DNA of 41,555 nucleotides from Xanthomonas cannabis pv. cannabis (GTDB lineage: Bacteria > Pseudomonadota > Gammaproteobacteria > Xanthomonadales > Xanthomonadaceae): positions 1-41,555 of the forward strand of contig NZ_JSZE01000015.1 of the NCBI RefSeq assembly GCF_000802365.1. Reading direction: 5' to 3'. Under the pieces are notes generated by a model. That model had not been told where the DNA came from. It ran no database searches and worked only from the letters and a program-made list of their open reading frames with translations. Positions 1-8,413 of the stretch are shown here, one piece after another. The position numbers and the translations under genes were made by a program. The stretch's first letter is position 1. Each line of letters starts with the position of its first letter.

Positions 1-259
1 GGTCCATCTCGAAATAGCGCTCCTGAGCATGCACGTAGCCGAGTGCGCGCATCGCATCGATCTGGCTGGCCGCATCCAGCGTGACCACGCCGTTCCGGTC
101 GCGCTGGACGCGCACTGGCGCGCGCAGCCCGGCCAGAGCGGTGCCGCCATCCAGCTGTGGCAGGCTGCCGCGCAGCAGCAGATACAGGACCACGCCGGCT
201 GCCAGGGCCAGCACCACGATTGCCAGTGTCAGCCGGCCCAACCATTTGCGCATTTTCAT
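1..259 (-). CDS. Penicillin acylase family protein, N-terminal part (cut by window edge)
   Basis: The frame enters from the window's left edge and starts at ATG 259 (MKMRKW...), with an AGGGA-like ribosome site just upstream; ATG 253 is an alternative start. The 86 visible residues show a membrane anchor or signal segment (about residues 7-29), then SLPQLDG and a stretch ending GYVHAQERYFEMD (74-86). That last stretch is the conserved N-terminal signature of penicillin/cephalosporin acylases, Ntn hydrolases that process themselves into two chains and cleave amide bonds (beta-lactam side chains, acyl-homoserine lactones or other N-acyl compounds) in the periplasm. The catalytic Ser lies outside the window, so substrate and integrity cannot be judged. 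Confidence 0.8.
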   Translation of the reverse strand, partial: MKMRKWLGRLTLAIVVLALAAGVVLYLLLRGSLPQLDGGTALAGLRAPVRVQRDRNGVVTLDAASQIDAMRALGYVHAQERYFEMD

Positions 260-510
260 GTCCCTGAGTGTGGATTGCTGACAGGCCGCGATGCGGTGGC
301 GGCGGACTGCGCGGCGCGGGGATCACCGCTCCGCAGGCCGGCCGCACCCGCATCGCGGCATGCACCGTCCATCTGGTCGCCACTGTCGAGTGTGCCTGCG
401 GCGCATGACCGCGATGGGTCTGGCCGCAAGCGCAACTGAAAGTGATTCCGATTAGATCATTGCCCGCCGGCTTAGGGCACCATGCGCGCATTGCGTCACT
501 GGAGCACAGC

Positions 511-996
511 ATGAAAGGCCATCCCGAAGTCGTCGAATACCTCAAACAGCTGCTACGCGGCGAACTGGCGGCACGCGACCAGTATTTCCTGCACTCGCGC
601 CGCTACGAGGATCAGGGCCTGATGGCGCTGTACGAGCGCATCAATCATGAAATGGAAGAGGAAACCGAGCACGCCGATGCGTTGCTGCGGCGCATCCTGT
701 TCCTGGAAGGCGACCCGGACATGCGACCGGCCGAGTTTGCGCCGGGCAAGACGGTGGTGGAAATGCTCGAGCGCGATCTGGTCGTCGAATACGAAGTGCG
801 CGCAGCATTGGCTGCCGGCATGAAGCTGTGCGAAGCGCACGGCGACTATGTCAGCCGCGACGTGCTGCTCAAGCAGCTGCAGGACACCGAAGAAGACCAT
901 GCCTGGTGGCTGGAGCAGCAGCTCGGCCTGATCAAGCGGATCGGCCTGGAGTTGTACCAGACCTCGAAGATCGACAAGGGCCCTGTGGCCGGTTGA
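511..996 (+). CDS. bfr: Bacterioferritin-like iron storage protein lacking the heme Met
   Basis: A 161-residue four-helix ferritin beginning [15 protein letters not shown], with GGAG eight bases before the ATG. Bacterioferritins form 24-subunit shells that oxidise and store iron in the cytoplasm. The ferroxidase ligands are visible: Glu18, Glu51, His54, Glu93, Glu127 and His130. The position equivalent to E. coli Met52, the axial heme ligand, is Thr52 (context EEETEHAD), so homomeric heme binding of the usual kind is unlikely. Length matches the family (about 158). It may be a non-heme ferritin or one partner of a mixed shell. No bfd lies next to it. A longer in-frame start at 442 lacks family similarity and is rejected. 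Confidence 0.9.
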   Translation: MKGHPEVVEYLKQLLRGELAARDQYFLHSRRYEDQGLMALYERINHEMEEETEHADALLRRILFLEGDPDMRPAEFAPGKTVVEMLERDLVVEYEVRAALAAGMKLCEAHGDYVSRDVLLKQLQDTEEDHAWWLEQQLGLIKRIGLELYQTSKIDKGPVAG

Positions 997-1054
997 TGGC
1001 CACGGCTGCAGGAACGCGCGGTGCAAGGCCGCGCGCAGCAGCCAGCGTGTGATG

Positions 1055-1076
1055 CGGCCAGGCGTGTGCCTGGCCG
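1055..1076. terminator. GC-rich hairpin between convergent bfr and tpm
   Basis: A perfect 9-bp stem (CGGCCAGGC / GCCTGGCCG) closes a 4-base loop GTGT in the short gap between two convergent genes. There is no T-tract on either strand, so it is a transcription-end or processing hairpin at best. Confidence 0.4.
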
Positions 1077-1083
1077 GCCGCCA

Positions 1084-1740
1084 TCAGCCGCGTTGCAGGC
1101 GATAGACGACGGTGGACAGTGCGGTGACGCTATCGGCGCGAAAGCGCGGCTCCTGATCGAGGATGTCGCGCCGTTCCAGCACTTCCACCTGCCAGTTGGT
1201 GTCCAGCAACGCGTGTACCTGCGCGGCGTCCACCGAAAACGGCGGGCCGGCTTTCTCGGCTTGCGGATACTCCAGCGTGATCAGCAGGCCGCGGCAGTCT
1301 GCCGGCAGGCGCGCGTACGTCGTATCCAGATAGCGTTGACGTAGGTCCTCCGGTAACGCGACCAGCGCTGCGCGGTCGTACACCGCCCCGCAGTCGGCGA
1401 GCAGGCTCGCCTCCAGGGCAAATGCATCGCCACAAATGATTTCGATGGGACCGGCGACGAAATGCTCGCCGGCAGCGCTGATGCGACGCTGCGGTTGCAG
1501 GCCGGCTTCGTCGAAAAACTGCATCACTGCCAGTGGCGACAACTCCACGCCCAGCACCCGATGGCCTTGTGCGGCCAGCCAGTGCATGTCCATCGTCTTG
1601 CCGCATAGCGGCACCAGCACGCGGGTGTCGGTGGGCACCTGCAGCGCGGGCCAGTGCTTGCGCAGCAAGGGCATGACTTCCTGCTGGTGGAAGCCGATCT
1701 GTCCGTGCTGCCAGCGTTGCAACCAGAAGTCTGTGTCCAT
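1084..1740 (-). CDS. tpm: Thiopurine S-methyltransferase
   Basis: A 218-residue class I AdoMet-dependent methyltransferase opening MDTDFWLQRWQHGQIGFHQ, the bacterial TPMT signature. Motif I (VLVPLCGKTMDM, residues 41-52) and GVELSPLAV (64-72) form the AdoMet site, followed by ICGDAF. Family members methylate thiols, and in other bacteria also selenium and tellurium oxyanions, giving volatile or less toxic products; which applies here is unknown. Length is normal (about 217). It lies 233 bp downstream of parC on the same strand, so read-through is possible, and is convergent with bfr. Confidence 0.93.
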   Translation of the reverse strand: MDTDFWLQRWQHGQIGFHQQEVMPLLRKHWPALQVPTDTRVLVPLCGKTMDMHWLAAQGHRVLGVELSPLAVMQFFDEAGLQPQRRISAAGEHFVAGPIEIICGDAFALEASLLADCGAVYDRAALVALPEDLRQRYLDTTYARLPADCRGLLITLEYPQAEKAGPPFSVDAAQVHALLDTNWQVEVLERRDILDQEPRFRADSVTALSTVVYRLQRG

Positions 1741-1973
1741 GGAAACGTCGTGTCCTTGCGCGGCATGCGCAGCGCGCGCCGCTCGATTGATATGTCGATT
1801 ACAGCGTTGGCACTACAGCTGACGCAGCTCGATCAGCCAACGCGGCGGCGCCGCTCGCACCGCCGCGCAGGCATATGGCGAAGCCGCGTTACTGCACGTC
1901 CAACCGCGCCTCGATCGCCTGAGGCGACCGCAGTCCCAGTCGCGCCGCTGCGCGCCGGATGGGTGAACAACCG

Positions 1974-4217
1974 TTACTGCACTTCCAGCCCATCCACTTT
2001 CTGCCACCCACGCGGCAACAACGACCCACGGCTCGCGCGCGCACCCACATACGTGTCCAGATCCCTGAACGACAGGCTCATGGTGCGGGCGCCGCTGCGC
2101 ACCAGCAGGGTATTGCCCGGAGCGACCGCCACCACCGCCACCACACGCTCGGTGCCGAGCTTGGCCTTGGGGATCTCGATGATCTTGTTGCCCTTGCCCT
2201 TGTCCAGCTCGGGCACCTCGGTCGCCGGCACCGCCAGCAGGTTGCCGGCGCTGGTCACCGCGACAATCCGGTCGGTCTGCGGGTCGCTCACCTGCGCCGG
2301 CGTCAGCACGTGCGAGCCGGCGGTGAGGTTGAGCATCGCCTTGCCGGCCTTGTTGCGGCCGGTGAGGTTTTCGAAACGGGTGACGAAACCGTAGCCGTGC
2401 GAGGACGCCAGCACGAAGCGGGTGGCGTTGTCCGCACTGGCCATGACCTGGAACGCGGCGCCGGAGGCCGGCGAGAAGCGCCCGGTCAGCGGTTCGCCAT
2501 TGCCACGCGCGGAGGGCAGGGTGTGCACGGCGGTGGAATAGGCGCGGCCGTCGGAATCCAGGAACGCCACCTGGTGGGTGCTGCGGCTGCGCACTGCCGC
2601 CCGCAGGCCATCGCCTTCGCGATACGACATGCCGGCCGGATCGACCTCGTGGCCCTTGGCGGCGCGCACCCAGCCCTTTTCCGACAGCACCACGGTCATC
2701 GGTTCGCTGGCGACCATCTCGGTTTCGTCGATGGCCTGCGCGGCGCCGCGCTGCACCAGCGGCGAACGGCGCGGATCGCCGAACTTCTTGGCGTCGGCGG
2801 TGAGCTCGTCCTTGATCAGCTTCTTCAGCTTGGGCTTGCTGTCCAGGATGGCCATGATCTGCGCGCGTTCCTTGGCGAGGGCTTCCTGCTCGCCGCGGAT
2901 CTTCATTTCTTCCAGGCGCGCCAGCTGGCGCAGCTTGGTTTCCAGGATGTATTCGGCCTGTTCCTCGCTCAGCGCGAAGCGCGCGATCAGCACCGGCTTG
3001 GGTTCGTCTTCGCTGCGGACGATGCGGATCACTTCGTCCAGGTTGAGGAAGGCGATCAACAGGCCTTCCAACAGGTGCAGACGGCGCTCGACCTTTTGCA
3101 GGCGATGGTTGAGGCGGCGTGTGACCGTGTCGCTGCGGAAGGTCAGCCATTCGCTCAGCAGGTGCTTGAGGTTCTTGACCTGCGGACGGCCATCCAGGCC
3201 GATCACGTTGAGGTTGACGCGGTAGCTGCGTTCCAGGTCGGTGGTGACGAACAGGTGGCCCATCAGCTGCTCGGCATCCACGCGATTGGAGCGCGGCACC
3301 AGCACCACCCGCACCGGACTGGTGTGGTCGGATTCGTCGCGGATGTCCTCCAGCCATGGCAGCTTCTTGGCGCGCATCTGCTGGGCGATCTGCTCGATCA
3401 CCTTGGACGGCGACACCTGGTACGGCAGCGCGTCGATGACGATGTTGGCGTGTTCTTTCTTGTAGGTGGCACGTGCGCGCACGCTGCCGTGGCCGGTCTC
3501 GTAGATGTTCCGCAGGTCCGCAGCCGGGGTGATGATCTCGGCGGTGGTCGGGTAGTCCGGGCCCAGCACGTGCTCGCACAAGTCGGCGACCGTGGCATCG
3601 GGGTCGTCGAGCAGGCGCAGCAGCGCGCTCACGATCTCGTTGAGGTTGTGCGGCGGCACATCGGTGGCCATGCCGACGGCGATGCCGGTGGTGCCATTGA
3701 GCAGCAGGTGCGGCAGGCGGGCCGGCAGCCAGGTGGGTTCTTCCAGGGTGCCGTCGAAGTTGGCTGCCCAATCGGTGGTGCCCTGGCTGATTTCGCCCAG
3801 CAGCACCTCGGCGATCGGGGTCAGCTTGGATTCGGTATAGCGCATCGCCGCGAACGACTTGGGGTCGTCGGTCGAGCCGAAGTTGCCCTGGCCTTCGATC
3901 AGCGGGTAACGGTACGAGAACGGCTGGGCCATCAGCACCAGTGCCTCATAGCAGGCACTGTCGCCATGCGGGTGGTACTTACCGATCACATCGCCCACGG
4001 TGCGCGCGGATTTCTTCGGCTTGGCGGCGGCGTTCAGGCCCAGCTCGCTCATGGCGAAGATGATGCGCCGCTGCACCGGCTTCAGGCCATCGCCGAGGAA
4101 TGGCAGGGCGCGGTCGAGCACCACGTACATCGAATAGTCGAGATAGGCGCGTTCGGCGTACTCGCGCAGCGGCAGCTGTTCGAAGCCGTGGAAGGTAGGG
4201 CGGGTCAGATCGGTCAT
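1974..4217 (-). CDS. parC: DNA topoisomerase IV subunit A
   Basis: A 747-residue type IIA topoisomerase A subunit that, with ParE, decatenates sister chromosomes. The winged-helix breakage domain includes the catalytic Tyr127 (AAMRYTES). The quinolone-resistance region reads [11 protein letters not shown] with wild-type-like Ser87 and Glu91, so no classic resistance substitution is present. Next come the tower and coiled-coil regions ([18 protein letters not shown]), then a degenerate C-terminal beta-pinwheel from about residue 520. The GyrA-box typical of GyrA is absent and the length fits ParC. It starts 60 bp after the araC stop on the same strand. Confidence 0.97.
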   Translation of the reverse strand: MTDLTRPTFHGFEQLPLREYAERAYLDYSMYVVLDRALPFLGDGLKPVQRRIIFAMSELGLNAAAKPKKSARTVGDVIGKYHPHGDSACYEALVLMAQPFSYRYPLIEGQGNFGSTDDPKSFAAMRYTESKLTPIAEVLLGEISQGTTDWAANFDGTLEEPTWLPARLPHLLLNGTTGIAVGMATDVPPHNLNEIVSALLRLLDDPDATVADLCEHVLGPDYPTTAEIITPAADLRNIYETGHGSVRARATYKKEHANIVIDALPYQVSPSKVIEQIAQQMRAKKLPWLEDIRDESDHTSPVRVVLVPRSNRVDAEQLMGHLFVTTDLERSYRVNLNVIGLDGRPQVKNLKHLLSEWLTFRSDTVTRRLNHRLQKVERRLHLLEGLLIAFLNLDEVIRIVRSEDEPKPVLIARFALSEEQAEYILETKLRQLARLEEMKIRGEQEALAKERAQIMAILDSKPKLKKLIKDELTADAKKFGDPRRSPLVQRGAAQAIDETEMVASEPMTVVLSEKGWVRAAKGHEVDPAGMSYREGDGLRAAVRSRSTHQVAFLDSDGRAYSTAVHTLPSARGNGEPLTGRFSPASGAAFQVMASADNATRFVLASSHGYGFVTRFENLTGRNKAGKAMLNLTAGSHVLTPAQVSDPQTDRIVAVTSAGNLLAVPATEVPELDKGKGNKIIEIPKAKLGTERVVAVVAVAPGNTLLVRSGARTMSLSFRDLDTYVGARASRGSLLPRGWQKVDGLEVQ

Positions 4218-4277
4218 GTAAAGCCAGGTCCTGCGAAAGAGGAACCCGCACCAGGGCGCGGACTCGAAGAGCGCCGA

Positions 4278-5129
4278 TTATCCGGATGCGGCGGGGGATG
4301 CCAAGCCGCGCGCATGGCCGGCGGCCAGATAACGGGTGGGCGGGGCGCCGAAATGGCGGTGGAACACACTGACGAAGGCGCTTGGACTGCTGTAGCCGAG
4401 CTGGTCGGCCACCTGCGCCACCGGGCTGCCCTGGCTGAGCCGGCGCAGGCCTTCGGCCAGCCGCGCCTGCTGCCGCCATTGCGCAAAACTCAGCCCGGTC
4501 TCGGCACGGAAATGCCGGCTCAAGCTGCGCGGCGATAGCCCGCCCCAGTCGGCCCAGGCTTCGAGCGGGCGCGGATCGGCCGGGGTGTCGAGCAGCTGGC
4601 GGGCGATGCGCAGCAGCCGACGGTCGGCCGGCATGGGCAGGTGCAGGTGGTCGATCTGCACCTGGCACAGTTCGTCCAGCAGCACCGCGGCCAGCCGTTG
4701 CTGGGCAGCGTCCAGCGGCTGATCCAGCGGCCAGCTGGCGGCACGCATGATCGCTTCGCGTGCCAGCCCGGTCAGGCGGATCACGCCGCCCTGCGCGGGC
4801 AGGGCATGGCAGGCATCGGGCCTCACCACCACGCCCCAGCCGCGCATCGGCCCGGCCAGCTCCACAGTGTGCTGCCGGCCGGGCGGCATCCAGCCGGCGC
4901 AGCCGGGTGGCAGCGACAGCGTGCCCTGTTCGGTGTGCACGGTGAGCACGCCCTGTTCGACAAACATCAGCTGGCCGCGCACGTGGGAATGCCAGGCGGT
5001 TTCCGGCGCCCACACCGCACGCAGGTCGGCCAGGAACGCGATCAGCACCGGCCCGTGTGCCCACTCGAAACTGGCCCGGATGCCGGGCGGCAATGCATCG
5101 ATCGTGGTTGGCGGGTTTTCGATAGTCAT
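4278..5129 (-). CDS. AraC-family transcriptional regulator with cupin sensor domain
   Basis: A 283-residue regulator. Residues about 40-105 form a cupin-like sensor (WHSH at 47-50, then the PPG turn and HTVE at 87-90). Residues about 190-268 carry the double helix-turn-helix, ending in the family signature VADQLGYSSPSAFVSVFHRHFG. It resembles short AraC regulators that control adjacent exporters and is divergent from the marR efflux operon, so it may respond to or control that pump; this is inference from position. The start codon has no Shine-Dalgarno sequence, and a TACAAT -10-like hexamer (5137-5142) sits only 7 bases from the ATG, suggesting a leaderless message. Confidence 0.9.
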   Translation of the reverse strand: MTIENPPTTIDALPPGIRASFEWAHGPVLIAFLADLRAVWAPETAWHSHVRGQLMFVEQGVLTVHTEQGTLSLPPGCAGWMPPGRQHTVELAGPMRGWGVVVRPDACHALPAQGGVIRLTGLAREAIMRAASWPLDQPLDAAQQRLAAVLLDELCQVQIDHLHLPMPADRRLLRIARQLLDTPADPRPLEAWADWGGLSPRSLSRHFRAETGLSFAQWRQQARLAEGLRRLSQGSPVAQVADQLGYSSPSAFVSVFHRHFGAPPTRYLAAGHARGLASPAASG

Positions 5130-5207
5130 TGGCGCAATTGTATTACCGGGCCAGCAATCGCGGCGCGTATCGTGGCGATCCTTGCGCGCAGTTTAATACC
5201 GCATAAG

Positions 5208-5227
5208 ATATTTGCGTTGACAAATAT
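5208..5227. promoter_or_regulatory. Probable MarR operator (palindrome)
   Basis: Perfect inverted repeat ATATTTG-N6-CAAATAT in an AT-rich island between araC and marR. Its right half contains part of a consensus TTGACA -35 box. A related half-site, AAATATCT (5241-5248), mirrors AGATATTT (5206-5213). Size and position fit autorepression by the downstream MarR protein. Confidence 0.65.
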
Positions 5228-5245
5228 ATTTTTCGGAACAAAATA
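5217..5245 (+). promoter_or_regulatory. Promoter of the marR-emrAB efflux operon
   Basis: TTGACA (5217-5222), a 17-bp spacer and AAAATA (5240-5245). The expected transcript start lies at or within a few bases of ATG 5252, and no Shine-Dalgarno sequence precedes that ATG, so a leaderless message is predicted. Confidence 0.5.
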
Positions 5246-5251
5246 TCTGGC

Positions 5252-5692
5252 ATGGACCTACCTCCCACCGCCTCGCCGTCGTTCGGCCTGCTGTTGCGCC
5301 AGGTGCGCGACGCGCTGATGCGCCAACTTGACGCCGAGATGAAGGGCGAGCTGCCCGACTTCGGCTTCAGCCACTACGTGGGGCTGAAGGTCCTGGCAGT
5401 GCGTTCGCCCTGCACGGCCAACGAGTTGGCGCGGGCCCTGGACCAGACCCCGAGCGCGGTCACCCGCCTGCTCGACAAGCTCGAAGCGCTCGGCGCGGTG
5501 CGGCGCGAGCCGCATGCGCAGGACCGCCGCGCGCTGCAGATCGTCATGACCGACCAGGGCCTGGCGCTGTGGGAGCGGCTGCGCGCGCGTGGCGAGCGTG
5601 CCATCGAACACGGCCTGCGCGACCTGTCGGCGCCCGAGCGCGAGCAACTCACCTCTCTTCTCATCCGTGTCCGCGATGCACTCAACTCATGA
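5252..5692 (+). CDS. MarR-family repressor of the efflux operon
   Basis: A 146-residue winged-helix regulator. The DNA-binding region spans residues about 44-102, with ELARALDQTPSAVTRLLDKL as helix-turn-helix and DRRALQIVMTDQG as the wing. It is the first gene of an operon with an outer-membrane factor, EmrA and EmrB; its stop overlaps the next start (ATGA), implying coupled translation. The palindrome overlapping its promoter suggests autorepression relieved by pump substrates, as known for MarR/EmrR proteins. The ligand is not predictable. Confidence 0.92.
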   Translation: MDLPPTASPSFGLLLRQVRDALMRQLDAEMKGELPDFGFSHYVGLKVLAVRSPCTANELARALDQTPSAVTRLLDKLEALGAVRREPHAQDRRALQIVMTDQGLALWERLRARGERAIEHGLRDLSAPEREQLTSLLIRVRDALNS

Positions 5693-7203
5693 ACGCTGCT
5701 AGTTCCCTTCTCCAGACGCTGCGCCCGCGCTCGATGCGCCTGGCGCGGCCGCTCGTTCTCACCGCGCTGAGCCTGGCGCTGGCTGCCTGTGCCAGCAGCC
5801 GTGGCCTGGCGCCGCAAGGCACCGTGCTGCAGCCCGGCGACGTGCATGCCGAGCGCACCCTGACGCAGGCCGGGCTGAGTCCCGCTGCATGGCCGGCCAG
5901 CGACTGGTGGCGTGCGCTGGGCGATGCACAGCTGGATGCGCTGATTGCCGAAGGCCTGCAGCACAGCCCCAGCCTTGCCGCAGCCGATGCGCGGCTGCGG
6001 CAGGCGCAGGCGCGCATCGGCTCGGCCCAGGCCGACCGTGGCCCCAGCCTGTCGGTGTCCGGCGGCTATACCGGGTTGCAGCTGCCCGAATCGATGGTCG
6101 GCGAGGAACTGGGCGGCAGTTACGGCGGCAGCGCGCAGGTGGTGCTGGATTTCCGTTATGGCGTGGATCTGTGGGGCGGCAAGCGCAGCGCCTGGGAAGC
6201 AGCGGTGGACCAGGCACATGCGGCCGAGGTGGATGCGCAGGCGGCGCGGCTGAACCTGTCGGCGGCGATCGCCGAAGGCTATGCGCAACTGGCCTATGCG
6301 TGGAGCCTGCACGATGTGGCCAACGATGAGCTGGGCCGCGCGCAGAAGACCCTGGAGCTGACGCAGCAACGCCGCGGTGCCGGCATCGATAGCGAGCTGC
6401 AGGTGCGTCAGGCGCAGGCGCGCGTGCCGGCTGCGCAGCAGCAGGTGCAGGCCGCGCAGCAGCAGATCGACGAGGCGCGCACTGCGCTGGCCGCGTTGGT
6501 CGGGCAGGGCCCGGATCGCGGGCTGGACATCGCACGGCCTGCCATCGCCGCATCGATCGCCATGCAGCTGCCGAGCAACCTGCCGGCCGATCTGCTGGGC
6601 CGTCGCCCGGACGTGGTGGCCGCGCGCTGGCGTGTGGAGGCCGCCGACAAGGACATCGCGGTGGCCAAGACGCGCTTCTATCCCAGCCTCAACCTCACCG
6701 CGCTCGGTGGGGCGGTCAATCCGGATATCGGCAAGCTGCTGGAAAGCGGCTCGGTGTTCGGATTGGTGGCGCCGGCATTGAGCCTGCCGATCTTCGACGG
6801 CGGCAAGCTGCGCGCCAATCTGGCCGGCAGCGATGCGCAGTACGACCTGGCCGTGGCCGATTACAACCAGAAGGTGATTGCCGCGCTGCGCGAAGTGGCC
6901 GACCAGGTCACTGCGGTGCGCTCGCTGCAGCAACGCACGCAGGCGCAGGACGAGGCCGTGCAGACGGTCGACGCCGCGTTCGGGCTGGCGCAGCAGCGTT
7001 ACCGCGCCGGCATCGGCAGCTATCTGGAAGTGCTCAGCGTGCAGGAGCAGTTGCTCGTCGCACGCCAGCGCATGGCCGGGCTGCAGTCGCAACAACTCCT
7101 GGCCTCGGTGAGGTTGCAGCGTGCGCTGGGCGGCGGATTCACGCCGGAGCCCGCACGCGACACCACACGCACCGCGACCACTTCCGCACAACCGAATTCC
7201 TGA
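5689..7203 (+). CDS. NodT-family outer-membrane efflux lipoprotein
   Basis: A 504-residue TolC-like channel subunit. The N-terminus carries a lipoprotein signal ending LALAAC (Cys34). Two outer-membrane efflux repeats follow, with the characteristic DWWRALGDAQLDALIAEGL opening, long periplasmic helices (QQRRGAGIDSELQVRQAQAR) and the NodT hallmark LPADLLGRRPDVVAARW. It forms the exit duct for the EmrA-EmrB pump encoded just downstream. The start overlaps the marR stop by ATGA. The last residues (TPEPARDTTRTATTS) are an unstructured tail. Confidence 0.95.
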   Translation: MNAASSLLQTLRPRSMRLARPLVLTALSLALAACASSRGLAPQGTVLQPGDVHAERTLTQAGLSPAAWPASDWWRALGDAQLDALIAEGLQHSPSLAAADARLRQAQARIGSAQADRGPSLSVSGGYTGLQLPESMVGEELGGSYGGSAQVVLDFRYGVDLWGGKRSAWEAAVDQAHAAEVDAQAARLNLSAAIAEGYAQLAYAWSLHDVANDELGRAQKTLELTQQRRGAGIDSELQVRQAQARVPAAQQQVQAAQQQIDEARTALAALVGQGPDRGLDIARPAIAASIAMQLPSNLPADLLGRRPDVVAARWRVEAADKDIAVAKTRFYPSLNLTALGGAVNPDIGKLLESGSVFGLVAPALSLPIFDGGKLRANLAGSDAQYDLAVADYNQKVIAALREVADQVTAVRSLQQRTQAQDEAVQTVDAAFGLAQQRYRAGIGSYLEVLSVQEQLLVARQRMAGLQSQQLLASVRLQRALGGGFTPEPARDTTRTATTSAQPNS

Positions 7204-7213
7204 GACAGCGACG

Positions 7214-8407
7214 ATGAGCCAGAGCACTCCAACTTCTTCCCAACCCGCGCCGGCTGCGCCCAGCAAGCGCCGTGCGGCGCTGCGCATCGTGGCCATTCTG
7301 GTGATCGTGGCGATCATCGGTCTGGTGGCGTGGTACTTCCTGGTCGGCCGTTGGCACGAAGACACCGACGACGCCTACGTGCAGGGCAACCAGGTGCAGA
7401 TCACCCCGATGGTGGGCGGCACCGTGGTCAGCATCGGCGCCGAAGACGGCATGCGCGTGGAGCGCGGCCAGTTGCTGGTGCAGCTGGACCCGGCCGACAC
7501 CGCCGTGGCACTGCAGCAGGCCGAAGCCAACCTGGCCAAGACCGTGCGCCAGGTGCGCGGTCTGTACCGCAGCGTGGAAGGTGCGCAGGCCGAAGTGTCC
7601 GCGCGCGAAGTGACGCTGCGCAGTGCCCGTGCCGACTTTGCCCGCCGCAGGAATCTGGCCGCCAGCGGTGCCATCTCCAACGAAGAACTGGCGCATGCCC
7701 GCGAAGAACTGGCGGCTGCCGAGGCTGCGGTGAGCGGTTCGCGCGAGAGCTTCGAGCGTAATCGTGCGCTGGTGGACGACAGCGACCTGGCCAGCCAGCC
7801 GGACGTGCAGACCGCCGCCGCGCAGGTGCGCCAGGCCTATCTCAATCACGCACGTACCGGCGTGGTGGCACCGGTGTCCGGTTATGTCGCGCGGCGTTCG
7901 GCGCAGGTTGGCCAGCGCGTGCAGCCCGGCAGCGTGCTGATGGCGGTGGTGCCGCTGGAGCAGGTGTGGGTGGAAGCCAACTTCAAGGAAACCCAGCTCA
8001 AGCACATGCGCCTGGGCCAGGAAGTGGAGCTGCACTCGGATCTGTACGGCGGTGGCGTGGATTACACCGGCCGCATCGAAAGCCTGGGCCTGGGCACCGG
8101 CAGCGCGTTCTCGCTGTTGCCGGCGCAGAACGCTAGCGGCAACTGGATCAAGATCGTGCAGCGCGTGCCGGTGCGCATTGCGGTGGACAGCAAGCAGTTG
8201 GCGGGTAATCCATTGCGCATCGGCCTGTCGATGAAGGTCGAGGTCAATCTGCACGACCAGCAGGGCAGCGTGCTGCCGACCAAGCCTGCGACCGGCGCGG
8301 TGTTCTCCACCGACGTGTATGCCCAGCAGTTGCAGGCTGCCGACGCCGACATCCATCGCATCATCCAGGACAACCTGCCGTCGCAGGCTGCCACCAAGGC
8401 GGGCTGA
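7214..8407 (+). CDS. emrA: EmrA-type membrane fusion protein (efflux adaptor)
   Basis: A 397-residue HlyD-family adaptor. A Ser/Pro-rich cytoplasmic tail leads into one transmembrane helix (about residues 22-43). Then comes the EmrA signature TDDAYVQGNQVQITPMVGG, the start of the lipoyl half-motif, followed by a periplasmic coiled coil and the beta-barrel region (VWVEANFKETQLKHMRLGQ). It bridges the inner-membrane EmrB pump to the outer-membrane factor. It lies 10 bp after the upstream gene and 6 bp before emrB. Confidence 0.95.
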   Translation: MSQSTPTSSQPAPAAPSKRRAALRIVAILVIVAIIGLVAWYFLVGRWHEDTDDAYVQGNQVQITPMVGGTVVSIGAEDGMRVERGQLLVQLDPADTAVALQQAEANLAKTVRQVRGLYRSVEGAQAEVSAREVTLRSARADFARRRNLAASGAISNEELAHAREELAAAEAAVSGSRESFERNRALVDDSDLASQPDVQTAAAQVRQAYLNHARTGVVAPVSGYVARRSAQVGQRVQPGSVLMAVVPLEQVWVEANFKETQLKHMRLGQEVELHSDLYGGGVDYTGRIESLGLGTGSAFSLLPAQNASGNWIKIVQRVPVRIAVDSKQLAGNPLRIGLSMKVEVNLHDQQGSVLPTKPATGAVFSTDVYAQQLQAADADIHRIIQDNLPSQAATKAG

Positions 8408-8413
8408 GCCACC

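Noticed and set aside
441..460. Imperfect TGAT-N9-ATCA element upstream of bfr as a Fur site
   Set aside because: Too few matches to a Fur box, and no promoter elements with proper spacing.
1959..4538. 859-codon open frame antisense to parC
   Set aside because: It mirrors the parC coding frame, is rich in Arg/His/Gln/Ala and has no family signature; long antisense frames are expected at this GC content.
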